A stretch of 64,000 bases of DNA, taken from Rheinheimera riviphila. GTDB lineage: Bacteria; Pseudomonadota; Gammaproteobacteria; Enterobacterales; Alteromonadaceae. Under the pieces are notes generated by a model. That model was not told where the DNA came from. It did not search any database and saw nothing but the letters and a program-made list of their open reading frames with translations. This document shows positions 56,340 to 64,000 of the stretch, piece by piece. The DNA is taken from contig NZ_SACS01000004.1 in assembly GCF_004005945.1 (NCBI RefSeq), positions 186,001 through 250,000 on the forward strand, in the 5' to 3' direction. Position numbers and translations under genes: made by a program. Position 1 is the first letter of the stretch, and the number at the start of each line of letters is the position of its first letter.

Positions 56340-56939
56340 ATGAGATGGTTACCTTTCGCTCTGGTCAGCGTGCTATTGATTAGCGGCTGTGCCACTTACC
56401 CGGATGCTGTTAAAGTCGCAGACGGAACCCCACTTGTCAGTTATCAATCCGCCACTCAGGGCAAAGTTCAACAAGGAACTGCACGTTGGAGTGGTGTCAT
56501 CGCCAAAGTCGAAAATAATGCCAGTAATACCCGACTGGAAGTGGTTTACTTCCCTGGGAACGAGTCTGGTCGGCCAAAAATAAGCGATCAGACCGAAGGC
56601 CGTTTTGTGGCTTACATCAATGGCTTTGTTGATCCGATGGTGTATCAGCAAGGTAAATCCGTGACCGTACTGGGTCAGTTAGCGCAACCAGAAGCGGGAA
56701 TGGTGGATAAGTTTCAGTATCTTTATCCCGTGATCCAACAGGCCGTGGTTTATTTATGGCCGAAGCAGCCGGATACCAGAGTCGACATTGTTGACCCATG
56801 GCCGCTGTGGCGTACACCTTATCCGTATTGGGGCTATGGCCCGGCAATCCGGATCAGAACAACAACTCCAATAGGTGAAAAACCAGCACAAGGCCCGCTT
56901 CATGTTGAACAAGCTACACAAGGTACACAACAGCGTTAA
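56340..56939 (+). CDS. Slp-family outer-membrane lipoprotein
   Basis: The start is the ATG at 56340, with AGGA 11 bases upstream; ATG 56322 is an alternative. The signal peptide has the lipobox LISGC. The Slp core is visible: ARWSGVIAKVENNASNTRLEVVYFP, GRFVAYINGFVDPMVYQQGKSVTVLG and YLYPVIQQAVVYLWP. The C-terminus is Pro/Trp/Tyr-rich (WPLWRTPYPYWGYG) and then polar. Slp is a carbon-starvation and stationary-phase lipoprotein in E. coli; two or more paralogues are usual. The 3' end overlaps the next gene start by 38 bp. Confidence 0.88.
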   Translation: MRWLPFALVSVLLISGCATYPDAVKVADGTPLVSYQSATQGKVQQGTARWSGVIAKVENNASNTRLEVVYFPGNESGRPKISDQTEGRFVAYINGFVDPMVYQQGKSVTVLGQLAQPEAGMVDKFQYLYPVIQQAVVYLWPKQPDTRVDIVDPWPLWRTPYPYWGYGPAIRIRTTTPIGEKPAQGPLHVEQATQGTQQR

Positions 56940-57753
56940 AGTTTGGGGGCTGGTGGTTTGCTGCGCTTGCGCTTCAATGGCCGCAACTGCCTCCGAATTA
57001 CCACAAGTGGTTGATTCTGCATTTCGCAGTGCGGAAAATAAACAACGGGATCAATATCGCCATCCGGTTGAAACTTTAAGTTTTTTTGGGATTAAACCAG
57101 AGATGTCGGTGCTGGAAGTATGGCCGGCACGGGGTTGGTACACCGAAATTCTGGCGCCTTATCTCAAAGATAAAGGCAAGTTGACCATCGCCAATTTCCG
57201 TCAGAATGATGGTAGCTTGGAAGATGAGCGCAAAATTTTCTGGGCCAGGCTGGCCGCAAAACTCAAACAAGATATCAAAAAACATCCAGATCACTTTGGT
57301 GCGGTGCAGGTGGAAGAATTTGATCCACCAGGTCTGATGCAATTACAGCAAGTGAATCAGTTTGATTTGGTGCTGAGTTTCCGCAATTCGCACATCTGGA
57401 ATGAAGAAGGTTATTTACTGGACGTCTACCGTGCCTTGTTCGACATGCTCAAACCCGGTGGTACGCTGGGGTTAGTCGAACATCGTTCCAGCCGCTTGTC
57501 AGAAATATCGAGCCGCGCCGGTGAAGGTTATCTCGATGAATATTATGTGATTGCGGTTGCGCAGCAAGCCGGTTTTATTCTGGCCGACCGCTCAGAAATT
57601 AACGCCAATCCTAAAGACAGCAAAGATTATCCAAAAGGCGTTTATGCCTTGCCGCCAACGCTGGCGATGGGCGCATTGGACAAAGCCCGTTATCTGGCAA
57701 TTGGTGAAAGTGACCGGATGACGTTAAAGTTTACTAAACCTTTGGTGCCTTGA
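56902..57753 (+). CDS. exported methyltransferase-like protein (COG4798 type)
   Basis: The start is ATG 56902 inside the slp 3' end, with AAGG 9 bases upstream; GTG 56875 has no ribosome site. An N-terminal signal sequence (hydrophobic run ending MAATASE) is followed by a Rossmann methyltransferase fold: SVLEVWPARGWYTEILAPYL at motif I, FDLVLSFRNSHIW, and LKPGGTLGLVEHR. Motif I is changed (VWPARG in place of the usual DxGxGxG), and export would put the protein where SAM is scarce. It may bind another ligand. Its end overlaps the next gene by 4 bp. Confidence 0.78.
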   Translation: MLNKLHKVHNSVKVWGLVVCCACASMAATASELPQVVDSAFRSAENKQRDQYRHPVETLSFFGIKPEMSVLEVWPARGWYTEILAPYLKDKGKLTIANFRQNDGSLEDERKIFWARLAAKLKQDIKKHPDHFGAVQVEEFDPPGLMQLQQVNQFDLVLSFRNSHIWNEEGYLLDVYRALFDMLKPGGTLGLVEHRSSRLSEISSRAGEGYLDEYYVIAVAQQAGFILADRSEINANPKDSKDYPKGVYALPPTLAMGALDKARYLAIGESDRMTLKFTKPLVP

Positions 57754-58634
57754 CGCTCGTGGCTGTGCCATTGCAGTTACCGGTCAGTTACCAGCTTCGC
57801 CAGTTAACCCTGCGCGGCTGGCGTAGCGGTCCGGCTGATGGGCCGCTGTGTTTATGTCTGCACGGCTGGCTCGACAACGCCAATAGTTTTATTCCCTTAT
57901 CAAAACAACTTCTGGATCTACAGCTGATCGCCATTGATCTGCCTGGTCATGGCCAGTCTGATCATCGCAGTCCTGATGCCCATTACCATTTTCTGGATTG
58001 GGTTGATGATGTGGTACAGCTGCTGCTGTTACTCAAGCTATCTTCCGACCAGCCGGTGCTGCTGATAGGCCATTCGATGGGTGGCATGATCGCCACCGCG
58101 GTCGCCGCCAGTTTCCCGGAATTCGTCAGTCAGGTCATTTTACTCGACAGTGTCGGTCTGGTGACCGGCGCTGAACAGGACACGGTTTCGCAGCTGAGAA
58201 AAGCTGTATTATCGCGGCAAAAACGGCTGGATAAGCGTAAACCGCAATACCTGGATCTAGCGTCTGCAGCTGAAGCCCGGCGGGCGCAAAGTGATTTTGA
58301 TCTGGCGACTGCATTATTGCTGGCCGAGCGGGGGACAGTCGCTGAGGGTGACACACTGACCTGGTCGGCCGATTTACGGCTACGCGAAGTGTCGGCCTAT
58401 CGCTTGTCTGATGCCCAGGCCTGCCAGTTAATTGAATCCGTTTCAGCACCAGTGCTGGCTGTGATGGCAAAGCAGGGCATCGAGTTGATGCAGCAAGGGC
58501 GGCAGCGCTGGCAATCGCATTATCAAAACCTGCAACTGCATGAATTAGATGCCGGTCATCATTTGCATATGACCCATAGCATTGAAGTTGCAGCAAAAAT
58601 CAGCAGTTTTCTGGCTTCTTTTCCAGCTAAATGA
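57750..58634 (+). CDS. alpha/beta-fold hydrolase
   Basis: A 294-residue cytoplasmic protein with a TTG start overlapping the previous stop (TTGA). The oxyanion region is LCLHGWLDNANSF, the nucleophile elbow is IGHSMGGMIA, and the last catalytic His is in LDAGHHLHM. The catalytic Asp is probably in the segment before the lid or in LDSVGLV. A helical lid spans about 150-230. It belongs to the MhpC/YbfF-like esterase group; substrate unknown. It may be translated with the two genes upstream. A 289-bp gap follows before fadD. Confidence 0.85.
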   Translation: MTLVAVPLQLPVSYQLRQLTLRGWRSGPADGPLCLCLHGWLDNANSFIPLSKQLLDLQLIAIDLPGHGQSDHRSPDAHYHFLDWVDDVVQLLLLLKLSSDQPVLLIGHSMGGMIATAVAASFPEFVSQVILLDSVGLVTGAEQDTVSQLRKAVLSRQKRLDKRKPQYLDLASAAEARRAQSDFDLATALLLAERGTVAEGDTLTWSADLRLREVSAYRLSDAQACQLIESVSAPVLAVMAKQGIELMQQGRQRWQSHYQNLQLHELDAGHHLHMTHSIEVAAKISSFLASFPAK

Positions 58635-58923
58635 TAGGGTCTGATCGATAGCTTTGTTGGCAAGTCCTGAGCCTGAATTCGTCATATTCCGACAATTATC
58701 CTGACCATTCCGGACAGCAAAACTGAATGCTTCACCCTAATTGTGCATTTGAGGCAATTGTGGGATGATTGAGGATTAGAGTAAAAACTCAGAGTGCGTA
58801 GCGAAGAAGAACATGTTGCACAATCATGTGAAATCTTCGCCAGGCAGTTTGCATATCAGCGCGAACGTACCTATAAAAAACATACCTATAATTAAAAATA
58901 AAACTGACGACGAGGAGAAGAAG

Positions 58924-60582
58924 GTGGATAAAGTCTGGTTAAAGCGTTACCCGACCGGCGTGCCGGCAGAGATCGATGCCGATCACTACAGTTCATTGCT
59001 GGACATCTTCGAACAATCAATTAACACCTATAGCGACCGCATTGCCTATATCAACATGGGCAAATCTATTACTTATGGCGAGCTTGGTACTTTAAGCAGC
59101 CAATTTGCCGCTTATCTGCAACAAGGTCTGGGCCTGAAAAAAGGCGATGCAGTGGCGATTATGATGCCAAATCTGCTGCAATATCCGGTGGTCCTGTTAG
59201 GCGCATTGCGCGCTGGCTGCACCGTGGTCAACGTCAATCCACTGTATACCCCGCGTGAACTGCAGCATCAGCTGATTGATTCACAAGCCAAAGCTATTAT
59301 CATTGTTGAAAACTTTGCTCATACCCTGACCGATGTGCTGGCGGCGGTGCCAATCAAGCATATCGTGTTGACCAAAATGGGTGACATGTTGGGGTTACTC
59401 AAAGGCACCATCGTCAACCTGGTGGTCAAGCACGTCAAAAAGATGATCCCAGCCTACCATTTGCCAACTGCCATTTCTTATAAAGATGCAGTCGCGCAAG
59501 GTGCGGGCATGACGTACCAAAAACCTGCGGTTACCGGTGCCGATTTAGCCTTTTTACAATACACCGGTGGCACCACGGGCGTCTCCAAAGGCGCCATGCT
59601 GACCCACCGCAATATGGTGGCAAATTTAGAACAGGTCGCTGGATGTATTGGTCCTATTTTATCGCCGGGCAAAGAGTTTATCGTCACAGCATTGCCGCTT
59701 TATCATATCTTCGCGCTGACAGCGAACTGCCTGACCTTTATGAAGTATGGCGGCACCAACTTGCTGATCACCAATCCACGGGATATGCCCAATTTTGTTA
59801 AAGAGCTGGCGAAATATCCGTTTACCGCAATCACAGGCGTCAACACGCTGTTTAATGGCTTATTAAATTGTCCTGGTTTTGCCGATCTGGATTTCAGCCG
59901 TTTGAAACTGTCGTTGGGCGGTGGCATGGCGGTGCAAAAGCCGGTGGCAGAGCGTTGGCAGAAAGTGACCAACAGCCGTTTGGTTGAGGGCTACGGCCTG
60001 ACCGAATGTGCGCCGCTGGTGACAGTGAGTCCGTTTGATTTAAAAGGGTTTAACGGCAGTATTGGCTTGCCGGCACCATCAACCGATATCCGTCTGATCG
60101 ACGATAATGGTGTGGATGTTGCGCCAGGCGAAGCCGGTGAAATGCTGGTGCAAGGCCCGCAAGTGATGTTGGGTTATCTCAACCGCGTGGAAGAAACCGA
60201 AAAAGTATTAAAAGATGGCTGGTTGTATACCGGTGACATCGCCCGGATGGACGAAGAAGGTTTCTTCTATATCGTTGATCGCAAAAAAGATATGATTCTG
60301 GTGTCCGGCTTTAACGTCTACCCGAATGAAATTGAAGAAGTGGTGGCGATGAACGAAAAAGTGCTGGAAGTGGCGGCCGTCGGTATTCCGAACGAAGCTA
60401 CCGGTGAAGCGGTGAAAATTTTTGTGGTGAAAAAAGACCAGTCTTTAACCGATCACGAATTGATCGCCCACTGCAAAGAGCATTTGACGGGCTATAAAGT
60501 ACCGAAGCTGGTAGAATTCCGCACAGAATTGCCAAAAACCAATGTCGGCAAAATTTTGCGCCGTGAACTCAAAGGGCAATAA
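58924..60582 (+). CDS. fadD: long-chain fatty acid-CoA ligase
   Basis: The start is the GTG at 58924, with GAGGAG 6 bases upstream, and the protein then reads [17 protein letters not shown], as in E. coli FadD (561 residues; here 552). The open frame reaches ATG 58813, but that section looks non-coding. The ATP motif [12 protein letters not shown] is at 213-224, then [10 protein letters not shown], the FACS signature [16 protein letters not shown], and the C-terminal catalytic Lys in [11 protein letters not shown]. It activates long-chain fatty acids at the inner membrane for beta-oxidation. No clear FadR or PsrA site was found upstream. Confidence 0.96.
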   Translation: MDKVWLKRYPTGVPAEIDADHYSSLLDIFEQSINTYSDRIAYINMGKSITYGELGTLSSQFAAYLQQGLGLKKGDAVAIMMPNLLQYPVVLLGALRAGCTVVNVNPLYTPRELQHQLIDSQAKAIIIVENFAHTLTDVLAAVPIKHIVLTKMGDMLGLLKGTIVNLVVKHVKKMIPAYHLPTAISYKDAVAQGAGMTYQKPAVTGADLAFLQYTGGTTGVSKGAMLTHRNMVANLEQVAGCIGPILSPGKEFIVTALPLYHIFALTANCLTFMKYGGTNLLITNPRDMPNFVKELAKYPFTAITGVNTLFNGLLNCPGFADLDFSRLKLSLGGGMAVQKPVAERWQKVTNSRLVEGYGLTECAPLVTVSPFDLKGFNGSIGLPAPSTDIRLIDDNGVDVAPGEAGEMLVQGPQVMLGYLNRVEETEKVLKDGWLYTGDIARMDEEGFFYIVDRKKDMILVSGFNVYPNEIEEVVAMNEKVLEVAAVGIPNEATGEAVKIFVVKKDQSLTDHELIAHCKEHLTGYKVPKLVEFRTELPKTNVGKILRRELKGQ

Positions 60583-60602
60583 CCCGCCCTGAATTGGTTA
60601 GC

Positions 60603-60630
60603 AAAAAAACCGGCGCTTTGCCGGTTTTTT
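60603..60630 (+). terminator. terminator after fadD
   Basis: Stem AAAACCGGC (60606-60614) with GCCGGTTTT (60620-60628), 5-base loop, then TT. The arms include the A run and T run. It lies 21 bp past the stop, so rnd has its own promoter. Confidence 0.85.
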
Positions 60631-60716
60631 ATTGAATAAACAGACGCTGCTGGCGTCGTGCTCGAAGCAGATTGATCTGTTCCCGTACAAGCAAGCCGTC
60701 AATGATGGAGTATCCA

Positions 60717-61862
60717 ATGTCCTACCGTATGATCACCGACAATGCGCAGCTGGCCGAGTTTTGTCAGTCGTCGCTTACAGCAGCTTATCTGGCGGTGGAT
60801 ACTGAGTTTGTCCGCGTTAATACGCTGCTGCCAAAGCTTGGTTTGATCCAGTTATACGCTGGTGCAGATTTGGTCTTGGTCGATCCGCTGACCATCACTG
60901 ACTGGCAACCTCTGGCAGAATTATTGGCGGCGCCATCGGTGTTGAAATTACTGCACTCCTGCAACGAAGATTTAGAAGCTTTTGCGTCTGTCGGGCTGGT
61001 GCAAATCTACCCACTGTTGGATACGCAGCTGGCCGCTGAACTTGCCGGTATGGGTTCCAGTCTTGGATACGCCAAGATGGTTGAACAACTGCTGGGTAAA
61101 CAAGTGGATAAAACCGAAAGTCGCACCGACTGGCTGGCTCGGCCACTGGCACAAACCCAACTTGAATATGCCGCTTTTGATGTGTTGTATCTATTTCAGC
61201 TAAAAGATTTGTTACTGGCAAAATTGCCGGATCCGAAATTTCTGCCGCTATTGCTGGCCGAAGGCGGGCAAATGATCAACCGTCGCCAGCATCAATTACC
61301 GGTTAGTTTTAAATATCTGGAAATGAAAAACAGCTGGCAGTGCCCACCCAGAGAACTGGCGGTATTGCGGGCTTTAACCAGCTGGCGCGCTGGATACGCG
61401 GCACAAAAAGACACTGCACTTGGTTTGGTACTGAAAGATGCAGTGATGTACGAACTGGCCAAACGCCGGCCAGTGACGCTGGAAGGTCTGGCACAAATTC
61501 AGGATTTGCATCCACGCGAGCTGCGCCGGCATGGCTCAGTGTTGCTGGAATTGATTGCACAAGCGAAAGCCTTGAGCAATGAAGACTGTCCACAAACCTT
61601 CTACCATCAAGCTGAATTTGCCGGGTTTAAACAGGTGCAGCAGGAATTGACCGACGCCGTCGAGCAAGCGGCCACTGCCAGCGGTATTCCGCCTGGTTTT
61701 TTAAGTGTCAAACGTCAGCTCAATGAATATCTGAACTGGTGCTGGCGGGTATCGGATAGTGAGCGCTCGCAACTGCCAACACCAGAATATCTGCGCGGCT
61801 GGCGACGGGATATTTTATTACCATACCTGCCAAAACCAGCGCATGTAGCAGGCTTGATTTGA
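60717..61862 (+). CDS. rnd: ribonuclease D
   Basis: The start is the ATG at 60717, with GGAG 6 bases upstream; the frame extends to 60672 without a ribosome site. The 381-residue product (E. coli 375) has the DEDDy exonuclease motifs: VDTEFVRV, LLHSCNEDLEAF, and QLEYAAFDVLYL with the last Asp and Tyr. The HRDC domains occupy about 210-290 (LAVLRALTSWRAGYAAQKD) and a second about 295-375. RNase D trims 3' ends of tRNA and small stable RNAs. It is convergent with minE over a shared terminator. Confidence 0.94.
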   Translation: MSYRMITDNAQLAEFCQSSLTAAYLAVDTEFVRVNTLLPKLGLIQLYAGADLVLVDPLTITDWQPLAELLAAPSVLKLLHSCNEDLEAFASVGLVQIYPLLDTQLAAELAGMGSSLGYAKMVEQLLGKQVDKTESRTDWLARPLAQTQLEYAAFDVLYLFQLKDLLLAKLPDPKFLPLLLAEGGQMINRRQHQLPVSFKYLEMKNSWQCPPRELAVLRALTSWRAGYAAQKDTALGLVLKDAVMYELAKRRPVTLEGLAQIQDLHPRELRRHGSVLLELIAQAKALSNEDCPQTFYHQAEFAGFKQVQQELTDAVEQAATASGIPPGFLSVKRQLNEYLNWCWRVSDSERSQLPTPEYLRGWRRDILLPYLPKPAHVAGLI

Positions 61863-61877
61863 CCGCACTAAAAACAC

Positions 61878-61903
61878 AAAACCCACCAAAATGGTGGGTT
61901 TTC
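61878..61903. terminator. bidirectional terminator between rnd and minE
   Basis: Arms AAAACCCACCA (61878-61888) and TGGTGGGTTTT (61892-61902), 3-base loop. A run on one side and T run on the other let it work in both directions, 16 bp after rnd and 54 bp after minE. Confidence 0.82.
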
Positions 61904-61956
61904 TAAACTAAGCTGCGAACGCTGTTTCTGAGCATGTCAGATGAGCGGGTAGCAGA

Positions 61957-62217
61957 TCAGCGTTTTTCCTCAGGGAACGTCACGTTCAGTTCCAATACGG
62001 ACAGCTCATCCGAGCTTTTTTCCAGTGAAACGGACACTTGATCATCAGCGATATCCACATACTTGCGGATCACTTCCAGAATATCGCGCTCCAGCTGCGG
62101 TAAATAATCCGGGCTGGAACGACGACGCCGTTCGTGGGCGACGATGATCTGCAACCGCTCTTTCGCCGTTGACGCGGTATTCTTTTTGGTCGAACGGAAA
62201 TAATCGAGTAACGACAT
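61957..62217 (-). CDS. minE: cell division topological specificity factor MinE
   Basis: An 86-residue protein (E. coli 88). The N-terminal amphipathic membrane helix is MSLLDYFRS; the MinD-contact region is [14 protein letters not shown]; the C-terminal topological-specificity domain is [18 protein letters not shown] then the beta-strand pair. It drives pole-to-pole oscillation of MinCD. It begins 3 bp after minD, so the operon order is minC-minD-minE. Confidence 0.97.
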   Translation of the reverse strand: MSLLDYFRSTKKNTASTAKERLQIIVAHERRRRSSPDYLPQLERDILEVIRKYVDIADDQVSVSLEKSSDELSVLELNVTFPEEKR

Positions 62218-62220
62218 AAG

Positions 62221-63030
62221 TTAGCCTCCGAAAATCCGTTTGAATAAACCTTTTTTCTCCACATTGAGGAAGCGGAAAGGTACATCTTCGCCGATTAAGC
62301 GGGCAACAGTATCCAGGTAAGCCTGACCGGCATCACTTTCGGTATCCAGAATAACTGGCTGACCCGAGTTCGATGCATTCAGCACCGCTTGTGATTCCGG
62401 GATCACGCCCAGTAATTTGATTGCCAGAATATCGTTGACGTCTTCGACGCTGAGCATTTCGCCTTTGATCACACGTTCTGGATTGTAGCGGGTTAACAAC
62501 AAATGTTCTTTGATGCCCGGTAAACCTTGCTCAGCACGGCGTGATTTGCTCGACAACATCCCTAAAATACGGTCAGAGTCACGCACTGACGATACTTCCG
62601 GGTTGGTGACAACAATAGCTTCGTCAGCGAAATACAGCGCCATCATCGCGCCAGATTCGATACCGGCTGGTGAATCACAGATAATAAAATCAAATTCATC
62701 CGACAGCTCGTTTAAGACCCGTTCGACGCCTTCTTTGTATAAAGCGTCTTTGTCGCGGGTTTGCGACGCTGGCAGGATATATAAGTTGTCCAGGCGTTTG
62801 TCGCGGATCAGTGCTTGTTTTAAATTTGCTTCATTGTTGATCACATTGACAAAGTCATAGACGACACGGCGCTCACAACCCATGATCAGGTCAAGATTCC
62901 GCAGGCCGATATCAAAATCGACGATAACAGTTTTGTGGCCTTTTAATGCCAGGCCAGTGCCGATGGCAGCACTGGAGGTGGTTTTACCCACACCACCTTT
63001 GCCTGAAGTCACAACTATGATTTTTGCCAT
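62221..63030 (-). CDS. minD: septum site-determining ATPase MinD
   Basis: The start is the ATG at 63030 (MAKIIVVTSGKGG), the conserved N-terminus; three earlier codons to 63039 are in frame. The 269-residue product (E. coli 270) has the deviant Walker A GKGGVGKTT, Walker B FIICDSPAGIE, and the C-terminal membrane-targeting helix ending KKGLFKRIFGG. It binds the membrane in the ATP form and recruits MinC, and MinE triggers hydrolysis. Confidence 0.98.
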   Translation of the reverse strand: MAKIIVVTSGKGGVGKTTSSAAIGTGLALKGHKTVIVDFDIGLRNLDLIMGCERRVVYDFVNVINNEANLKQALIRDKRLDNLYILPASQTRDKDALYKEGVERVLNELSDEFDFIICDSPAGIESGAMMALYFADEAIVVTNPEVSSVRDSDRILGMLSSKSRRAEQGLPGIKEHLLLTRYNPERVIKGEMLSVEDVNDILAIKLLGVIPESQAVLNASNSGQPVILDTESDAGQAYLDTVARLIGEDVPFRFLNVEKKGLFKRIFGG

Positions 63031-63042
63031 AGCACACAATCC

Positions 63043-63768
63043 TTAGAATAATTCTGCTAATACTAATTGACCGTCCTGCAAGCTAATACAGGCTGATTTG
63101 CCCCAAAACTCGCCTTGCAGGCTCTCGCTTAACCAATAGTTACCTGCAATCGAGATTAACTCGGCTTGCATATTGTAACAATAGATCTTTTTACTGCTGT
63201 CTCCGCCCGCGCCGGCAATCGCCTTTCCGCGCAAAGAACCGTAGATATGGATGTTGCCATCAGCGATGACTTCCGCACCGGCGCCGACTGTGCCTTTGAT
63301 AATTAAATCAGCACCTTTGACGTAAATTTGTTGGCCAGAGCGGATATTTTGTTCAATGAATTTGTTTTCGACTGCGGCCTGCACCACGGGTGCTGGTGGC
63401 GGTGGCGCAACCGGTGCCGGAGCTGCTACAGCTTTGGCTGGGGCATCAACGGTTTTACCGTTGTTTTTGCTCAGTTGCAATGCAGCTAAACCGGCTTGTT
63501 GCGCGGCTTTTTTCAGGTCGCTGTTGGCGCCACAGACGCCGACCAACACCAGCTGCAGCTCAGTGAAGAGTTGCTTAATAGCATGAAAATCAGGGGCATA
63601 TTTTGCATTTTCAACGTTGATCACTACCGGTGCCTGATGGAAAAATCCAGGTGCCTGCGCCAACTTTTGCTGTAACTGCGCTTGCAGCGCCGCCACACTA
63701 AAATCCTGACAATATAAAACTGATAAAGGAAATAAACTTCCTTTTAACTCAAATGAGTGATCCGACAT
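63043..63768 (-). CDS. minC: septum site-determining protein MinC
   Basis: The start is ATG 63768 (MSDHSFELKG); the frame runs to 63831 without support. The 241-residue product (E. coli 231) has the N-terminal FtsZ-inhibitory domain (about 5-105), an Ala/Pro-rich linker (about 110-135), and the C-terminal beta-helix: GQQIYVKGADLIIKGTVGAGAEVIADG, HIYGSLRGKAIAG and AELISIAGNYWLSE. It blocks FtsZ assembly away from midcell. It is divergent from ycgL, the usual gammaproteobacterial arrangement. Confidence 0.96.
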   Translation of the reverse strand: MSDHSFELKGSLFPLSVLYCQDFSVAALQAQLQQKLAQAPGFFHQAPVVINVENAKYAPDFHAIKQLFTELQLVLVGVCGANSDLKKAAQQAGLAALQLSKNNGKTVDAPAKAVAAPAPVAPPPPAPVVQAAVENKFIEQNIRSGQQIYVKGADLIIKGTVGAGAEVIADGNIHIYGSLRGKAIAGAGGDSSKKIYCYNMQAELISIAGNYWLSESLQGEFWGKSACISLQDGQLVLAELF

Positions 63769-63868
63769 AGCAACCGTGCGTGCAAAATGAATGAAAAGGT
63801 TAGGGTTCTTATCAGGGCCTGCCGGTGGCAACAGGCTAAATTCAGCTGTTACACGTCCGAAGCGACGG

Positions 63869-63897
63869 TTCGCAAGATAAGCGCTTCATGGTATAGT
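63869..63897 (+). promoter_or_regulatory. sigma-70 promoter for ycgL
   Basis: TTCGCA (63869-63874) and TATAGT (63892-63897) with a 17-bp spacer, in the intergenic region shared with minC. The predicted start is about 37 bp upstream of the ycgL ATG. Confidence 0.55.
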
Positions 63898-63940
63898 CAA
63901 CGCCTGTGTTAGGCAAGTTACCCAGAGTAGATTTTGTCCC

Positions 63941-64000
63941 ATGTTAACTGTGATTTATAAAAGCCCCCGCAAAGATCAGACTTATCTGTATGTTCTCAAA
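63941..64000 (+). CDS. ycgL: YcgL-family protein, 3' end cut by window edge
   Basis: Twenty codons are visible, reading MLTVIYKSPRKDQTYLYVLK. This matches the start of E. coli YcgL (CVIYRSSKRDQTYLYV), a small protein of unknown function that is commonly divergent from minC in gammaproteobacteria. The rest lies to the right of the window. A promoter is seen at 63869-63897. Confidence 0.88.
   Translation, partial: MLTVIYKSPRKDQTYLYVLK

Noticed and set aside
58635-58923. FadR or PsrA operator and a longer FadD N-terminus
   Set aside because: No convincing operator match; the extension to 58813 is low-complexity and lacks a ribosome site, while GTG 58924 has a strong one.

Overview
The window comes from the chromosome of a free-living, aerobic gammaproteobacterium. 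The best fit is an Alteromonadales/Chromatiales-type marine or freshwater lineage such as Rheinheimera or Alishewanella. This is inferred from proteins that match E. coli family members closely (RlmA, RlmJ, YciU, YbaL, FadD, MinCDE, YcgL), from Shewanella/Rheinheimera-like accessory genes (PAS chemoreceptors, HD-GYP regulator, response regulator-TPR protein) and from a complete histidine operon with a His-rich leader peptide. No tRNA, rRNA, transposase, prophage or CRISPR array was seen. Both edges cut a gene: a gamma-glutamylcyclotransferase-like gene on the left and ycgL on the right.

Layout. 1-10.9 kb: housekeeping and small enzymes (serine hydrolase, rlmA, a NarL/DesK-type two-component pair, yciU, a HutD/Ves protein with an in-frame tandem repeat, two secreted hydrolases, rlmJ, a SpoU methyltransferase). 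10.9-17.6 kb: a signalling block (GAF protein, a 1496-residue hybrid kinase, a receiver-HD-GYP protein, a small superinfection-immunity-like membrane protein). 17.7-17.9 kb: a doublet of REP-like palindromes. 17.9-24.6 kb: a minus-strand cluster of LytTR regulator, LytS-like kinase, MacB-type permease, ATPase and MacA-type adaptor, preceded by a Yip1 protein and a DGSGD-repeat lipoprotein. 24.8-28.7 kb: lytic transglycosylase, DUF1232 protein, M24 peptidase and a receiver-TPR protein. 28.9-33.2 kb: ahpC and ahpF, each with an OxyR-like upstream site, then ybaL.

33.5-38.4 kb: a TetR regulator divergent from a metallo-beta-lactamase-fold gene with a perfect palindrome between them, then a DsbD/ScsB-like reductase and a thioredoxin-like partner. 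38.7-40.9 kb: a soluble PAS chemoreceptor and an FKBP isomerase. 40.9-48.5 kb: hisL-G-D-C-B-H-A-F-IE on the minus strand, with leader peptide and attenuator. 48.9-54.6 kb: yoaA, tsaB, small hypothetical proteins and an SDR/DUF2878/chalcone-isomerase-like trio. 54.7-64 kb: phoA-type phosphatase, slp, an exported methyltransferase-like protein, an alpha/beta hydrolase, fadD, rnd, minCDE and the start of ycgL.

How genes work together. The his operon is one biosynthetic unit under attenuation. ahpC and ahpF form the peroxide reductase couple, transcribed separately but probably co-regulated. The kinase/HD-GYP block looks like a phosphorelay ending in c-di-GMP breakdown. The MacAB-LytSR cluster looks like an envelope-signal exporter linked to its own regulators, and it is the strongest candidate here for an under-described system. 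All functions are inferred from the translated sequences; no database search was run.
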